From Patiria miniata (taxonomy: Eukaryota; Echinodermata; Asteroidea; Valvatida; Asterinidae): a DNA stretch of 64,000 nt. The position numbers were made by a program, and so were the translations under genes. Location: contig NW_024037063.1 in NCBI RefSeq assembly GCF_015706575.1, positions 9,176,927 through 9,240,926 of the forward strand, written 5' to 3'. Numbering within the stretch: position 1 is the first letter of the stretch; every line of letters starts with the position of its first letter. Below, piece after piece: positions 24,301 to 30,179 of the stretch. Below the pieces are notes generated by a model that was not told the origin of the DNA, searched no databases, and saw nothing but the letters and a program-made list of their open reading frames with translations.

Positions 24301-27300
24301 CAACTTGTCATCCACCAACTTTGTCAGTGGGCAGCAAGGAATTGTATTTTGTTGGCACAATTGATCAGTATAGCGTCACAGCGTAAAAAAGGTAATGTGA
24401 CTTTACTTTATGCCAAAACTGCTGGGCTGAATAAATTTTACTTATTTACAAACATAGATTTCAAATCCGGTGTTAAACAGAGTGTTTAAACCTCACATTT
24501 ATTCCCTTTATTCCCTTATAGATATCAATGACATTTGAAAAGACAAAATATGTCATCATGGTGTAATTTGATGTAAAGACTAACGTATGAAAATTGTTGG
24601 GACATTTTACAGCTTTTCCTTTGAGAGCAACAGTTTAGTGAACAATAATCATTAGTATTACATCGCACAAAACAATCTCCATAAAAACTGATTGAGGTTC
24701 AATTTTTGAAGATAATTCATAACAAAGTTTTAGTAATAAGTAATGTATCAATCATACATGTATTTGGCTATTTACTTAGGGTAAATAAAATAACGGGATT
24801 TTATATCATTTGAAGTACCTCAGTATTAAGTGTTCAATTTTTGCAGTGAGCTTGCATTTCACTGATAGTTCGAATCTAACTGTTATGGAAGGACACAAAC
24901 AATTCTGGATAATATCCAAAGTTCTATCCAAATATCTCTAGTTGAGCTGCGCTACTTAGATGTAAATGTTAAGTTCAGAGAAAAATAGCTCAGAGAAAGC
25001 CCACTTAACAGTGTAGACTACAATGCTGGGATAATATTATCCCAAAAGACCCAGCTATTAACACCACAAAATTCACCGCTGGATAACATTATCCAGAGAC
25101 CCTACTGACTTCATTGCTGGGATAATATTATCCTAAAGAAACCCCTCTACATCAGGAGATAATATTATCCCAAGCCCTGCTCACTTCATTGCTGGGATAA
25201 TATTATCCCAGAGTGACCACACTGCATCAGGAGATAATATTATCCCAAGCCCTGCTCACTTCATTCCTGGGATAATATTATCCCAGAGAGACCCCACTGC
25301 ATCAGGAGATAATATTATCCCAAGCCCTACTGACTACACTGCTGGGATAATATTATCCCAGAGAGACCCCACTGCATCAGGAGATAATAGTATCCCAAGC
25401 CCTACGGACTGCACTGCTGGGATAATATTATCCCAGAGAAACCCCACTGCATCAGGAGATTATCCCAAGGCCTGCTCATTGCTTTGCTTGGATACTACTA
25501 TCCCAGAGAGACCCCCACTAGATCAGGAGATAATATTATCCCAAGCCCTGCTGTTCTTTTCAGAACCACACATACTCAGAAAAGAGATTTATTCACATGG
25601 TGCTACCACAAACGTATTTGTCTTGGAATAATATTATCCCAGAGAGACCGCACTTCATCAAGAGATAATATTATCCCAAGCCCTACTGACTTCACTGTGC
25701 GGATATTATCACAGAGAGACCCCCAATGCATCAAGAGATAATATTATCTCAAGCCCTTCTGACTGACGAGATAATACTACATGTACATGTACATGTACAT
25801 TGAAACTCATCCACGCAAATGGTATGGACTTCGATTCTGGGTTAATAATCATCACAGAAAGATCCCCCTTCACGCTGCAGATTTCAATGTTGGGGTAATA
25901 TCCTAGAGAAACACCATTTTGTGGACAAATTATCATTGTCCTTAAGCCGTCCCACCTTTATTGATGCACTATCAGTTGATGCGTAATACTCACTCCGTTG
26001 ATAACAATGAATGAACAGGCAATACCCACCTCATGTCGAATCGTATACTGCTACTTCAGGTTCTTTCCCCCACCAGAACCCAATTTCTGAATTGTTCCTT
26101 AAATGGAGAGGACATTTCTCGACATTTGATGGCATGAGAGGACAGTGCCATTTTTAACACACAATTTTATCTTTGTTTCAATTTCAGAAAAGGAAAATGC
26201 CTTTTACTCTTTGAAAAATGCGTGAAAATATATCTTAGCACAAATTCCACGAAAAATTGCAAAAAATTTAGTTCACATTGGTTCACTTTGGTAATACCGG
26301 CTGTTGTGTGTAAAATTAGTAGTGCGTATCATAGAGCAGATGATTAACTGTACATCATTTTGTTATTCATTTGTTGATTAAAATGTTTGAATAAAATAGA
26401 AAAACAAATAACTATCCAGCCCTCATCTAGTCAGTTTACCTTTGTGGTTTATTTGAACATATTTTATTTTCCAGATGGTTTGTACCATCGGTTAGTTGTG
26501 CGAGCTTTGCGATGGTCTCAAACATTTGGTGGAAAAGATCTAGATCCTGGTCTGCTCTATGATCGAGCAAATGTCTTTGTACACCACGATCATGAGTTTG
26601 TTCTGCAGATGGTGCACCGAAAAGATCTTGCATACATCAAAGTAAGTACATTGTCTAATATAAATAGTAAATGTTTAATATGTGGATATAAATAGTGTTA
26701 ATGCAGCACAATAACCTCCTCAACTGTTACTATAGGAGAGTTGGGGAATCACAGGGAGGGATACTTCACACCATATGGCAATGAACCAGTAAACACATGA
26801 TGTATTTCTCCCACTGGGGCTATCAAAAGCGCAGTACTATTCGTTCACAGACTCTATAGGCCATTGTTATCATCCCCCCTGGTATATAAAAAAAAACACC
26901 TTCACAAACCACAAATTAAAAATAAACGTATTTATTTATTTTTGAGCAAAGTGTGTGCCCTTCCTAACATTATGTAAAACTCCAATGCTTTATCCTCAAG
27001 AGTATTTACTTTAGTTGCTGTATTTAATGACGATGACCTTCCCTGTGTTTATAGGTGAGTGTCGCGAGGCTGATAGTCATTCCAGCCCCACAAAATGTCA
27101 AACCACCTTCAACTGATGTCACGTGTGAGGTATGCTAAATATATATATAATAACCATCATAGTATGCCGACAAATGTGTGCGACAGTCTTAAATTAAAAA
27201 AAAAATATCTCACGTTCCATCGATGTTTTCCTTGCTTTTCTCTGGGAAGGGGGACTATGAATAAAGCATGCTGAAAACCGTGCATAAGAAATGTCATTTT

Positions 27301-29012
27301 CCCTTTGTAAATGGAAGGTGTTTGCTTGATGAGGTTTGTCTTTTGTACAGATAGAGTGCATATAGGTTTAAGTTTGTCAAAAATAGTATGGAAGACATAA
27401 GTTAAAGTCACCACTTCGTGTATAAGCATGGTAAGTATTGTATACTACAATGCACTCTCTCTCTCTCTCTCTCTTTCTCCCCCCCCCCCCCCGTCTCACT
27501 CCCTCTCTCTCCCCCTCTCTCTCCCCCTCTCTCTGTGTATGGAATTTCAATTATCACATGAGCATAAATATAATTATTTCACAACAGGTTAAGGACTTTG
27601 TGGAAGAGCATCTGCAGAGTTTGAAAACCACGTGGATCAAGCGAATTAAGTACTGCATCAGTGTCCAGTGTCCCAACAAGCTTGAAGAACCCCACTTTCT
27701 TCCACTGGATGATTGCTTGAAAAAGCCAGAATTTCTCTGTCGGTTTAAACATTGTCGAGCCCTTATCAAAACGGAAGAAATCCAAGCCATGTTCAAGCAG
27801 GAAAGCTCCGAGGAAGAAGCTTCCGCTCGTGGTAAGTGAAGGCAGTGGCGTAAAACCCTGTCGGCAAGGGTGTCGATGAGGGATGACCAAAAATCATAAA
27901 ATTGTCTGGCCATGGAAATTCGAAAGGGGAAAAGGGCGCTGTTTATAATATATATTTCTTGTTCAAACTTGTAAACGTATACGTCCCTTAACCTTATATC
28001 AAAACGGTGAATTTAAAGTGTTTTTTAGAACTGCAAGTAAGTTAATACATTTGGACTTTTGGAAAGTTTGAAGATAACTCAAAATCAGATCTCACCACCA
28101 AACAAAAAGTGGGGGAGGGGTGGCCGGGGGTGATCCAATGGCCCACCCCCACACCTCCTCCCCCTCCCCGGTCCAAAAGTTGAGGGATTAACACCCATGA
28201 GTGAAGGCAAGTGATGATTATGTTGAATTCTGACCATCATGTCGTTGCTTTTAATGTTATTATATAGAAATGACATGAGTACAGGACATGCAACTTGCTC
28301 CGAAAAAGTTCATTACAATACTTTTTTGTGTGATTTTTTTAGGGCACATGATTGGCAATGTACACACACACAAACAAGTGGTGCTGGCGTCTTATTTTAA
28401 ACCACATTATTTTGTCTCTTGTACTGATCCAATCATTCATGTGATTATGCTGGTGTTGCCGCTTTAGTAAATTTGCTGATCATGTGAAACAGACATGAAA
28501 CTTGTCAGAAACAGAATCTCTTTCAAAAGGGGACAACTTTGTTAATTATAATTAACCTGTATTCAGTTTTTGTTCTTTTATTGATGCGTGTTTGCTTCCC
28601 TCGGTGCATTATACTGCGTTGAGACATGCTTAATCATCATCTGTCAATTTAACTGAGATAGCTATTTGATTGAATATATTCTTGCAATGTGCAACTTTTT
28701 TTTCCTTCTATTTTTGCCTGCACAGCCGATAGACAGCCGATGAGTGATATCCTTTTCAAAGAGATAGCAAAAGACTTTGGCAAAGAGAGGGGGGAGGATT
28801 TGGCCAAAGAGCTGGGAGTCGAATCAGAAGAAGTTGACACGAATAAAAAAGACTATAACACTAGCGGGGTCAATGAGCAAATATTCCAAATCCTGTCACA
28901 GTGGAGGGAAACGCGTGGAAATGAAGTGGACAAGATGCGAAAAGAGCTCATCGATGCACTGATGACGGTGGGAAAATTTGGGCTTGCACATAAAGTGCAG
29001 ACTGAGTACTAA
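213..29012 (+). CDS. Roco-family protein, Roc-COR-Death, 3' part of gene (15 exons)
   Basis: Fifteen exons joined by GT-AG introns give 732 residues plus stop with no frame break. Residues 1-235 are a Roc (Ras-of-complex) GTPase lacking only its upstream P-loop: switch I around VTTDCTIEI, G3 motif WDFAGQ (about 106-111), G4-like VGTNRN. Residues 250-412 match COR-A (LKFYHDLGHIIYF, LKPQWLIDAFKK), 413-475 are a Ser-rich linker, 476-620 match COR-B (LPDGLYHRLVVRA), and 641-732 form a Death domain. Known for the family: Roco proteins bind GTP and dimerise through COR; DAPK1 also ends in Roc-COR-Death. Inferred: a cytosolic GTP-regulated Death-domain scaffold. Upstream exons (P-loop, perhaps LRR or ankyrin repeats) must lie left of the window. 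No kinase domain is seen between COR and Death, so it is not LRRK-like. Confidence 0.9.
330..1200. other. Intron 1, first part: no gene
   Basis: Non-coding intron sequence. Around 890-1115 a G/T-rich stretch starts with TCCGGATCCAG and ends near CCCGTATCCG, which resembles the ends of the G/C-rich hAT-like elements at 34.4 and 56.2 kb, but no convincing target duplication was found. Confidence 0.4.
1206..3330. mobile_element. Composite inverted-repeat element with GTCAATATTGAC arrays
   Basis: The left arm (about 1206-1497) holds roughly five units and the right arm (about 2883-3330) roughly eight units of a ~53-bp repeat built on the palindrome GTCAATATTGAC plus a GTCG/CGAC pair. The arms are in inverted orientation, and the inverted match continues inside the arrays to a CCCACTCA segment, so the two arrays belong to one element. 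No transposase was seen in the interior. A second element (1842-2538) is inserted inside. It lies in intron 1 of the Roco gene. The outer ends and target duplication are not resolved. Confidence 0.65.
1842..2538. mobile_element. hAT-like non-autonomous element with GACTCGAGTC repeats
   Basis: The 697-bp element is flanked by the perfect 8-bp duplication CCTAGACC (1834-1841 and 2539-2546). Its ends are CAAAGTTGTAA and TTACAACTTTA. Both subterminal regions are arrays of the palindrome GACTCGAGTC and its derivatives, in inverted arrangement. An 8-bp target duplication with C/T-A-starting inverted ends fits the hAT superfamily; no transposase is present. It is nested inside the 1.2-3.3 kb element, so it is the younger insertion. 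Confidence 0.75.
3331..4188. other. Intron 1, last part: no gene
   Basis: AT-rich intron sequence with no repeat or coding signal that I recognise, ending in the acceptor ATGTATAG before exon b. Confidence 0.4.
4189..4247 (+). CDS. Roco exon b
   Basis: A 59-bp exon between acceptor ATGTATAG and donor GTAAGT. Two bases complete the Gly codon begun in exon a, then GAT TCA ACC onward reads 19 residues (DSTSLNRELMIALETEKDK) and ends on a codon boundary. The phase fits both neighbours exactly. It encodes part of a charged insert between switch I and switch II. Confidence 0.65.
4851..6285. mobile_element. Ginger-like non-autonomous DNA element with repeat-built inverted ends
   Basis: The 1,435-bp element has perfect outermost ends TGTTACAACTGATAATG and its inverse, flanked by the 5-bp duplication CAGGC (4846-4850 and 6286-6290). 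Each inverted arm (about 4851-5108 and 6010-6285) is made of about ten degenerate ~20-bp units with core CGATAATGTATCA, and the two arms match each other in mirror order. The interior (5110-6005) has no transposase. TGTNR ends with 4-6 bp duplications are described for Ginger elements, so that family is suggested, not proven. It sits in intron 2, 91 bp before exon c. Confidence 0.75.
6377..6437 (+). CDS. Roco exon c
   Basis: A 61-bp exon after the strong acceptor TTGCTTCTTCTGTTTAG and before the donor GTTAGC. It starts in phase 0, as required by exon b, and reads HIDMEPLQPSPTHQLQSSSA plus one base. The Pro/Gln/Ser-rich product is probably an exposed loop of the Roc domain between switch I and switch II. 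It is short, so support comes mostly from splice signals and phase. Confidence 0.6.
6539..6684 (+). CDS. Roco exon d (switch II, WDFAGQ)
   Basis: A 146-bp exon after a very short intron (101 bp; acceptor AACACCAG) with donor GTATGC. Two bases finish the Gly codon from exon c. It encodes the Roc G3/switch II motif TLNIWDFAGQDLYYTTHQ, the clearest GTPase signature in the window (D-x-x-G-Q class, Gln at the catalytic position). Confidence 0.85.
6685..7600. repeat. Intron 4 start: GGTC/GGTTAGTT simple repeat, then unique sequence
   Basis: Positions about 6735-6825 are a degenerate tandem of GGTCGGTG and GTTAGTTG words. The rest (6830-7600) is intron sequence without recognisable content. Confidence 0.5.
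7622..8525. repeat. Two direct copies of a ~300-bp unit in intron 4
   Basis: Segments about 7690-7985 and 8222-8515 are similar direct repeats; both contain GTGTGAG...GTGGACTT, an identical stretch around TTTCTGGAAAACAGGTTTAGAGGC and the same CACTAGGTATGTRA tail. The first copy is preceded by the hairpin ATGCCCC...GGGGCAT (7626-7652). Probably an old dispersed element duplicated in tandem; no protein is encoded. Confidence 0.5.
8570..9720. repeat. 145-bp minisatellite, 8 units
   Basis: The word GATAACTTGAG recurs at 8576, 8720, 8866, 9018, 9163, 9301, 9447 and 9592, a period of 138-152 bp. Every unit carries TTCAAATTTGGTTTRTG, GCATTTGGGGCC and AAGGTCAAGGGTCAA. The open frames across it are by-products of the repeat. 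Confidence 0.9.
9721..10885. other. Intron 4, middle: no gene
   Basis: Unique AT-rich intron sequence with scattered GTGACGTCATC and AAGGTCAAAG words like those of the 37.5-38.4 kb tandem region, so probably a decayed relative of it. No coding signal. Confidence 0.35.
10894..11534. mobile_element. hAT-like non-autonomous element with CGAGTACGAGTAC arrays
   Basis: The 641-bp element is flanked by the perfect 8-bp duplication CAAACTGG (10886-10893 and 11535-11542). Its ends are CATTGTTGTAGT and ACTACAACACTG (inverted, one mismatch). Both arms (about 10908-11110 and 11330-11528) are arrays of CGAGTAC, in which GAGTAC alternates with its complement GTACTC. The interior (11110-11330) is non-coding. 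The duplication length and CA...TG ends fit hAT. The translated Tyr/Arg/Thr-rich frames are repeat artefacts. Confidence 0.85.
11720..11803 (+). CDS. Roco exon e
   Basis: An 84-bp phase 0-0 exon between TTCTTGTAG and GTAAGA. It encodes TFLSSRAIYLVVFNLCHDLD and a short tail, the Roc beta-strand after switch II (the usual family sequence continues the THQ of exon d with a hydrophobic strand). Confidence 0.9.
12312..12526 (-). mobile_element. tRNA-derived SINE (minus strand), intron 5
   Basis: Read on the minus strand the head begins GTGTTGTGGTGTAATATGG (box A-like) at about 12526 and has box B GGGTTCGAACCC at 12462-12474, in tRNA-like spacing. A non-tRNA body follows to about 12312. It does not fold as an intact tRNA, so it is a SINE and not a tRNA gene. 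Confidence 0.6.
12913..13107 (+). CDS. Roco exon f (G4 region of Roc)
   Basis: A 195-bp phase 0-0 exon between ATATCACCAG and GTGAGT. It encodes the dimer/Roc core YLDFWMQSIFTYTKEN, then PPIFIVGTNRNSVGGDD. In Roco GTPases this place normally holds T-H-x-D or N-K-x-D, where the Asp reads guanine; here the fourth residue is Asn. Confidence 0.92.
13420..13530 (+). CDS. Roco exon g (end of Roc)
   Basis: A 111-bp phase 0-0 exon between CGAGCGTAG and GTACTT. It encodes IDEIFTRIRLEIHDKPYNRY followed by FYAVENSLEDNVK; the F-x-A-V-E-N-S strand is the usual G5 region of this Roco group. Confidence 0.92.
13531..14320. other. Intron 7, first part: no gene
   Basis: AT-rich intron with a poly-C run near 13718 and a short direct duplication AATGACTATAGATTAGCC at 13680-13715. 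Nothing else recognised. Confidence 0.35.
14321..15975. mobile_element. Nested foldback/hairpin element
   Basis: A ~1.65-kb giant imperfect palindrome centred near 15,443. The outer blocks 14321-14482 and 15822-15975 are each hairpins (AATATTGAGTGGC at both ends) and are copies of one another. The next blocks (14483-14640 and 15615-15820, with CGCGCTACGCGCAACGCTGA) and the inner arms (15267-15432 and 15455-15612) also pair. The left arm is interrupted at GCATGCA by ~625 bp (14641-15266) that itself contains a hairpin (14686-14790) and an inverted-repeat segment (about 14808-15262) with a further hairpin at 15088-15146. No protein is encoded. It lies in intron 7. Confidence 0.75.
16229..16369 (+). 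CDS. Roco exon h (start of COR)
   Basis: A 141-bp phase 0-0 exon between TTGAACAG and GTACCA. It encodes IEKLRNHIESIAMKEPYMKE followed by IPLNWLTFDDE, the family's transition from Roc helix alpha5 into COR-A. Confidence 0.92.
16370..17420. other. Intron 8, first part: no gene
   Basis: Intron sequence without recognisable repeat or coding content. Confidence 0.35.
17425..18150. repeat. R-family repeat copy 5, carrying a SINE
   Basis: This stretch matches 45,640-46,140 and 58,140-58,660 (shared words TTACGTGTTTTCACG, GACGAATTGATT, GAGAGAGCAGGTAGTG). It is interrupted by a SINE at 17731-17971 that the other copies lack. Confidence 0.7.
17731..17971 (+). mobile_element. tRNA-derived SINE inserted in the R repeat
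   Basis: It begins GGGGGTCAGGTTGGCGTAGC (box A-like) and has box B GGTTCGAATCC at 17771-17781, a non-tRNA body with TTCTTCCCACCTCTAAAACT, and a short (GATACA)n tail. The two copies of the host repeat without the insertion (junctions near 45,961 and 58,480) confirm both ends. No clear target duplication is left. Confidence 0.85.
18183..18377 (+). CDS. Roco exon i (COR-A core)
   Basis: A 195-bp phase 0-0 exon between GATTCTAG and GTAAGC. It encodes ELLTMLKFYHDLGHIIYFGG and VVILKPQWLIDAFKKILTV, the most conserved part of the COR domain (winged-helix-like core with the invariant L-x-P-x-W-L). Confidence 0.95.
18378..18917. other. Intron 9: no gene
   Basis: Intron of 540 bp with no repeat recognised. 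A 74-codon open frame at 18552-18776 has no family motif and is taken as chance. Confidence 0.4.
18918..19073 (+). CDS. Roco exon j (COR-A)
   Basis: A 156-bp phase 0-0 exon; acceptor TTTTTTTCAATTGAG, donor GTACGT. It encodes ILDDSLIDHMWQDIFEHKTA and LLDLMDMFDLLCERLDK, a typical COR stretch (G-x-L-x-x-x-L-I-x-x-x-W ... L-x-x-x-M-x-x-F-x-L-L-C). Confidence 0.93.
19074..20421. other. Intron 10: no gene
   Basis: Intron of 1,348 bp. It has a poly-C run near 19,451-19,463 and otherwise unique sequence; open frames of up to about 120 codons on the minus strand carry no recognisable domain. Confidence 0.4.
20422..20611 (+). CDS. Roco exon k (Ser-rich linker to COR-B)
   Basis: A 190-bp exon between TTCCACTGTAG and GTAAGT, starting in phase 0 and leaving one base. 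It encodes an acidic/Ser/Ala linker (EEEHGSPVSSTAAAQ) followed by YYVPSMLQRR and FFVDFKGFLP, the strand that opens COR-B in this family. Confidence 0.93.
20812..20970 (-). mobile_element. tRNA-derived SINE (minus strand), intron 11
   Basis: On the minus strand a tRNA-like head runs from about 20,965 with GTTGGTAGAGAGCCGG (box A) and box B AGGTTCAAACCC (20909-20920). It is followed by TTTCTTCGTTCAACG and an A-rich tail. The head differs from those of the SINEs at 12.4 and 17.7 kb. Confidence 0.55.
20985..21255 (+). pseudogene. LINE C-terminal fragment (zinc-knuckle region)
   Basis: Reading DSDICTFCHDTIDYI and then, one frame over, HFFWSCKTVKPLWNEIAKI gives the C-x2-C ... H-F-F-W-x-C signature found at the C-terminus of L1/Tx1-type LINE ORF2 proteins. 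At least one frameshift and a stop (near 21,080) separate the two parts. It is cut short on the right by the element that starts at about 21,371. Confidence 0.6.
21770..22790. repeat. Left array of TGGGATAATATTATCCCA palindromes
   Basis: Alternating half-units '...CCAGCAATGAAGTCAGTAGG...' and '...TCTTGATGCAGTGGGGTCTC...' are linked by perfect or near-perfect 18-bp palindromes about every 40 bp, roughly 23 copies. Most deviations hit the outer base pairs (CTC for CCC) and the core ATAATATTAT is kept. Confidence 0.9.
22800..25020. other. Interior of the 4.9-kb element: no recognisable gene
   Basis: AT-rich single-copy sequence between the two palindrome arrays. Small open frames at 23,512-23,796 and 24,211-24,489 (94 and 92 codons) have no known motif. 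If the element encodes anything, it would be here. Confidence 0.45.
25027..25760. repeat. Right array of TGGGATAATATTATCCCA palindromes
   Basis: The same half-units as the left array in inverted orientation (CTGACTTCACTGC..., ...GACCCCACTGCATCA), about 15 palindromes, shorter and more eroded than the left one. Confidence 0.9.
26475..26641 (+). CDS. Roco exon l (COR-B)
   Basis: A 167-bp exon between TTTTATTTTCCAG and GTAAGT. Two bases complete the Asp begun in exon k (GFLP-D), followed by GLYHRLVVRALRWSQTFGG, DPGLLYDRANVFVHHD and QMVHRKDLAYIK. The (G)-L-x-x-R-L-V-V-R start is diagnostic of COR-B. Confidence 0.95.
27055..27129 (+). CDS. Roco exon m (25 codons, recursive-splice-like start)
   Basis: A 75-bp phase 0-0 exon after CCCTGTGTTTATAG and before GTATGC, encoding SVARLIVIPAPQNV and flanks. 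Its first six bases, GTGAGT, are themselves a good splice donor directly after an acceptor. The strand continues COR-B. Skipping it would keep the frame. Confidence 0.85.
27130..27587. repeat. Intron 13 with (CT)n microsatellite
   Basis: Positions about 27,455-27,535 are CT-rich simple sequence (CTCTCT, a C run, CCCTCTCT). The remainder is unremarkable intron. Confidence 0.6.
27588..27831 (+). CDS. Roco exon n (end of COR-B, acidic linker)
   Basis: A 244-bp exon between TTCACAACAG and GTAAGT, starting in phase 0 and leaving one base. It encodes FVEEHLQSLKTTWIKRIKY and CISVQCPNKLEEPHFLPLDD, the family's helix plus Cys-containing turn after COR-B, then the acidic linker KQESSEEEASAR before the Death domain. 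Confidence 0.95.
27832..28725. other. Intron 14: no gene
   Basis: Intron of 894 bp with a G/C-rich patch at 28,105-28,180 and otherwise unique AT-rich sequence. Confidence 0.4.
28726..29012 (+). CDS. Roco last exon: Death domain and stop
   Basis: Acceptor TTTTTGCCTGCACAG. Two bases complete an Ala codon; 94 further residues run to TAA at 29010-29012. The helices ILFKEIAKDFGKERGEDLAK, LGVESEEVD, EQIFQILSQWRETRG and LIDALMTVGKFGLAHKV follow the Death-domain pattern (L-A-x-x-L-G ... L-x-x-W-x-x-x-x-G ... L-x-x-A-L). Known role of the fold: homotypic pairing with other Death domains. It sits at the very C-terminus, as in DAPK1. Confidence 0.93.
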
Positions 29013-29600
29013 ACTCAAATGTAAATGGTTTTGGCCAGATCATCAAACAGAAGAGCAGATCCTTTTTTTCGTGAGAGGTAAATCGCAGACTTGAAAAGGG
29101 ATTAGTTAATAACAGTAACTTGTAAAAGGCATTTGCATGAGAGCGACATTTAATCTTCAAAGAACAGTTATTACAACCTATATGACACATAAGAAAGTGT
29201 TGAAAACCCGTCCGCTTGTCACGGTTGTTTAACTACAATCATTGTGGTTAAAGACAGGTCAAAAAGTTGTTATTCTTTCACACAACTCCTAAATAATTTA
29301 AAATCATGACTAGATAGAACGTGTAGATGCATCATTGGAAACCTGGTACATGCCAAAGATTTCTTTGATTATCAATTTAAACCTCTTCCTTCATCTGCGT
29401 TTGTTTGAAAACAAAAATAGATGAATGTGTGCCACATAAACTGAAATACTTGGGAATGATTTTTTGAGTCAAAATTCAAACAACGCACATAAATAGGTTC
29501 CAAATGTTAATTTTTTGCCATTATATATATACGGTTAATTTATTTCGTGTTAAATCTGTATAATAAACACGTGAAATAAGTTCAACTCACTCAACTGCTA
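29013..29600 (+). other. Probable 3' UTR of the Roco gene
   Basis: Non-coding AT-rich sequence after the stop. The first good AATAAA is at 29562-29567, which would give a 3' UTR of about 570-580 bases. Inferred, no transcript evidence. Confidence 0.5.
29562..29567 (+). terminator. Candidate poly(A) signal AATAAA
   Basis: The canonical hexamer AATAAA, followed within 20-40 bases by mixed T-containing sequence (AAGTTCAACTCACTC), is the first canonical signal after the Roco stop codon. Confidence 0.45.
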
Positions 29601-30179
29601 AAAGAAGGGTTCTTCATCAATTTGTAGGTCAGCAGTCTAACCACACAAATGAATATTAGGCAAAAGGTTCCTTTTTTTACCATCCTAACATGTAAAATGT
29701 GTAAGTGGTATATTGTGAAGTAAGTTCTACTTCTATCTATATAGTCTATTTCACTCATTCGCAGAAGGAAGACTTATTCACCAATGTTATTACATTAGTT
29801 CCTTGTGCTGCTCTTTCAAATACTACTTACATGTTATCTGATGTTGTCAATTCATCTTCTACTTTGTCTGACTCTCCCTCTGATGTTGTAATAGTCCATT
29901 ATGTTACTTGTTTGATTTCTTTGTTTTTATTTCCTGCATTATTTCTTGACTTCTGTTCTCTTCAGCTCATATTTTATTACTCTGTTTTATCCCTTTGTAA
30001 CACAATTTAAAATCGTTTCCATTGAAAAAAAATGTTTCACTTCTTGATGCAACTTAGTGTATATAATTGTATCTGCCCCAGTACTTTAAGCACAACAGTT
30101 TTGTAACTCCTCTCATTTGTGATTTGCTTCTATATATCATGACGACAGAAATTAATATCTAGGCCTAATGTTGTTTAAA

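Larger units (their letters stand above)
21371..26305. mobile_element. 4.9-kb inverted-repeat element with palindrome arrays (foldback-like)
   Basis: Ends AACAGC and GCTGTT, then a shared ATTACCAAAGTGAACCAATG, mark a long inverted repeat. Each arm has an outer part of about 400-500 bp (matched through TTCCTTAAATGGAGAGGACA), then an array of alternating ~37-42 bp half-units joined by the palindrome TGGGATAATATTATCCCA: about 23 copies at 21,770-22,790 and about 15 at 25,027-25,760. The interior (22,800-25,020) has no transposase-like frame. A 4-bp GTGT sits at both flanks (21367-21370, 26306-26309), weak as a target duplication because the flank is GT-rich. It fills most of intron 11. Foldback or Galileo-type organisation is the closest known design; superfamily unassigned. 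Confidence 0.8.

Noticed and set aside
21770-25760. CRISPR-like regular repeats
   Set aside because: The repeated word is palindromic and evenly spaced, but the 'spacers' are themselves repeats of two kinds, the arrays are inverted copies within one element, and the host is a eukaryote with introns.
21371-26305. Polinton or other large virus-like element
   Set aside because: Long inverted ends fit superficially, but the interior shows no polymerase, integrase or capsid-like frame, the ends do not start with AG, and the flank match is not 6 bp.
27554-27913. 119- and 103-codon minus-strand frames over exon n
   Set aside because: Shadows of the true + strand exon, which has splice sites, phase and COR-B similarity.
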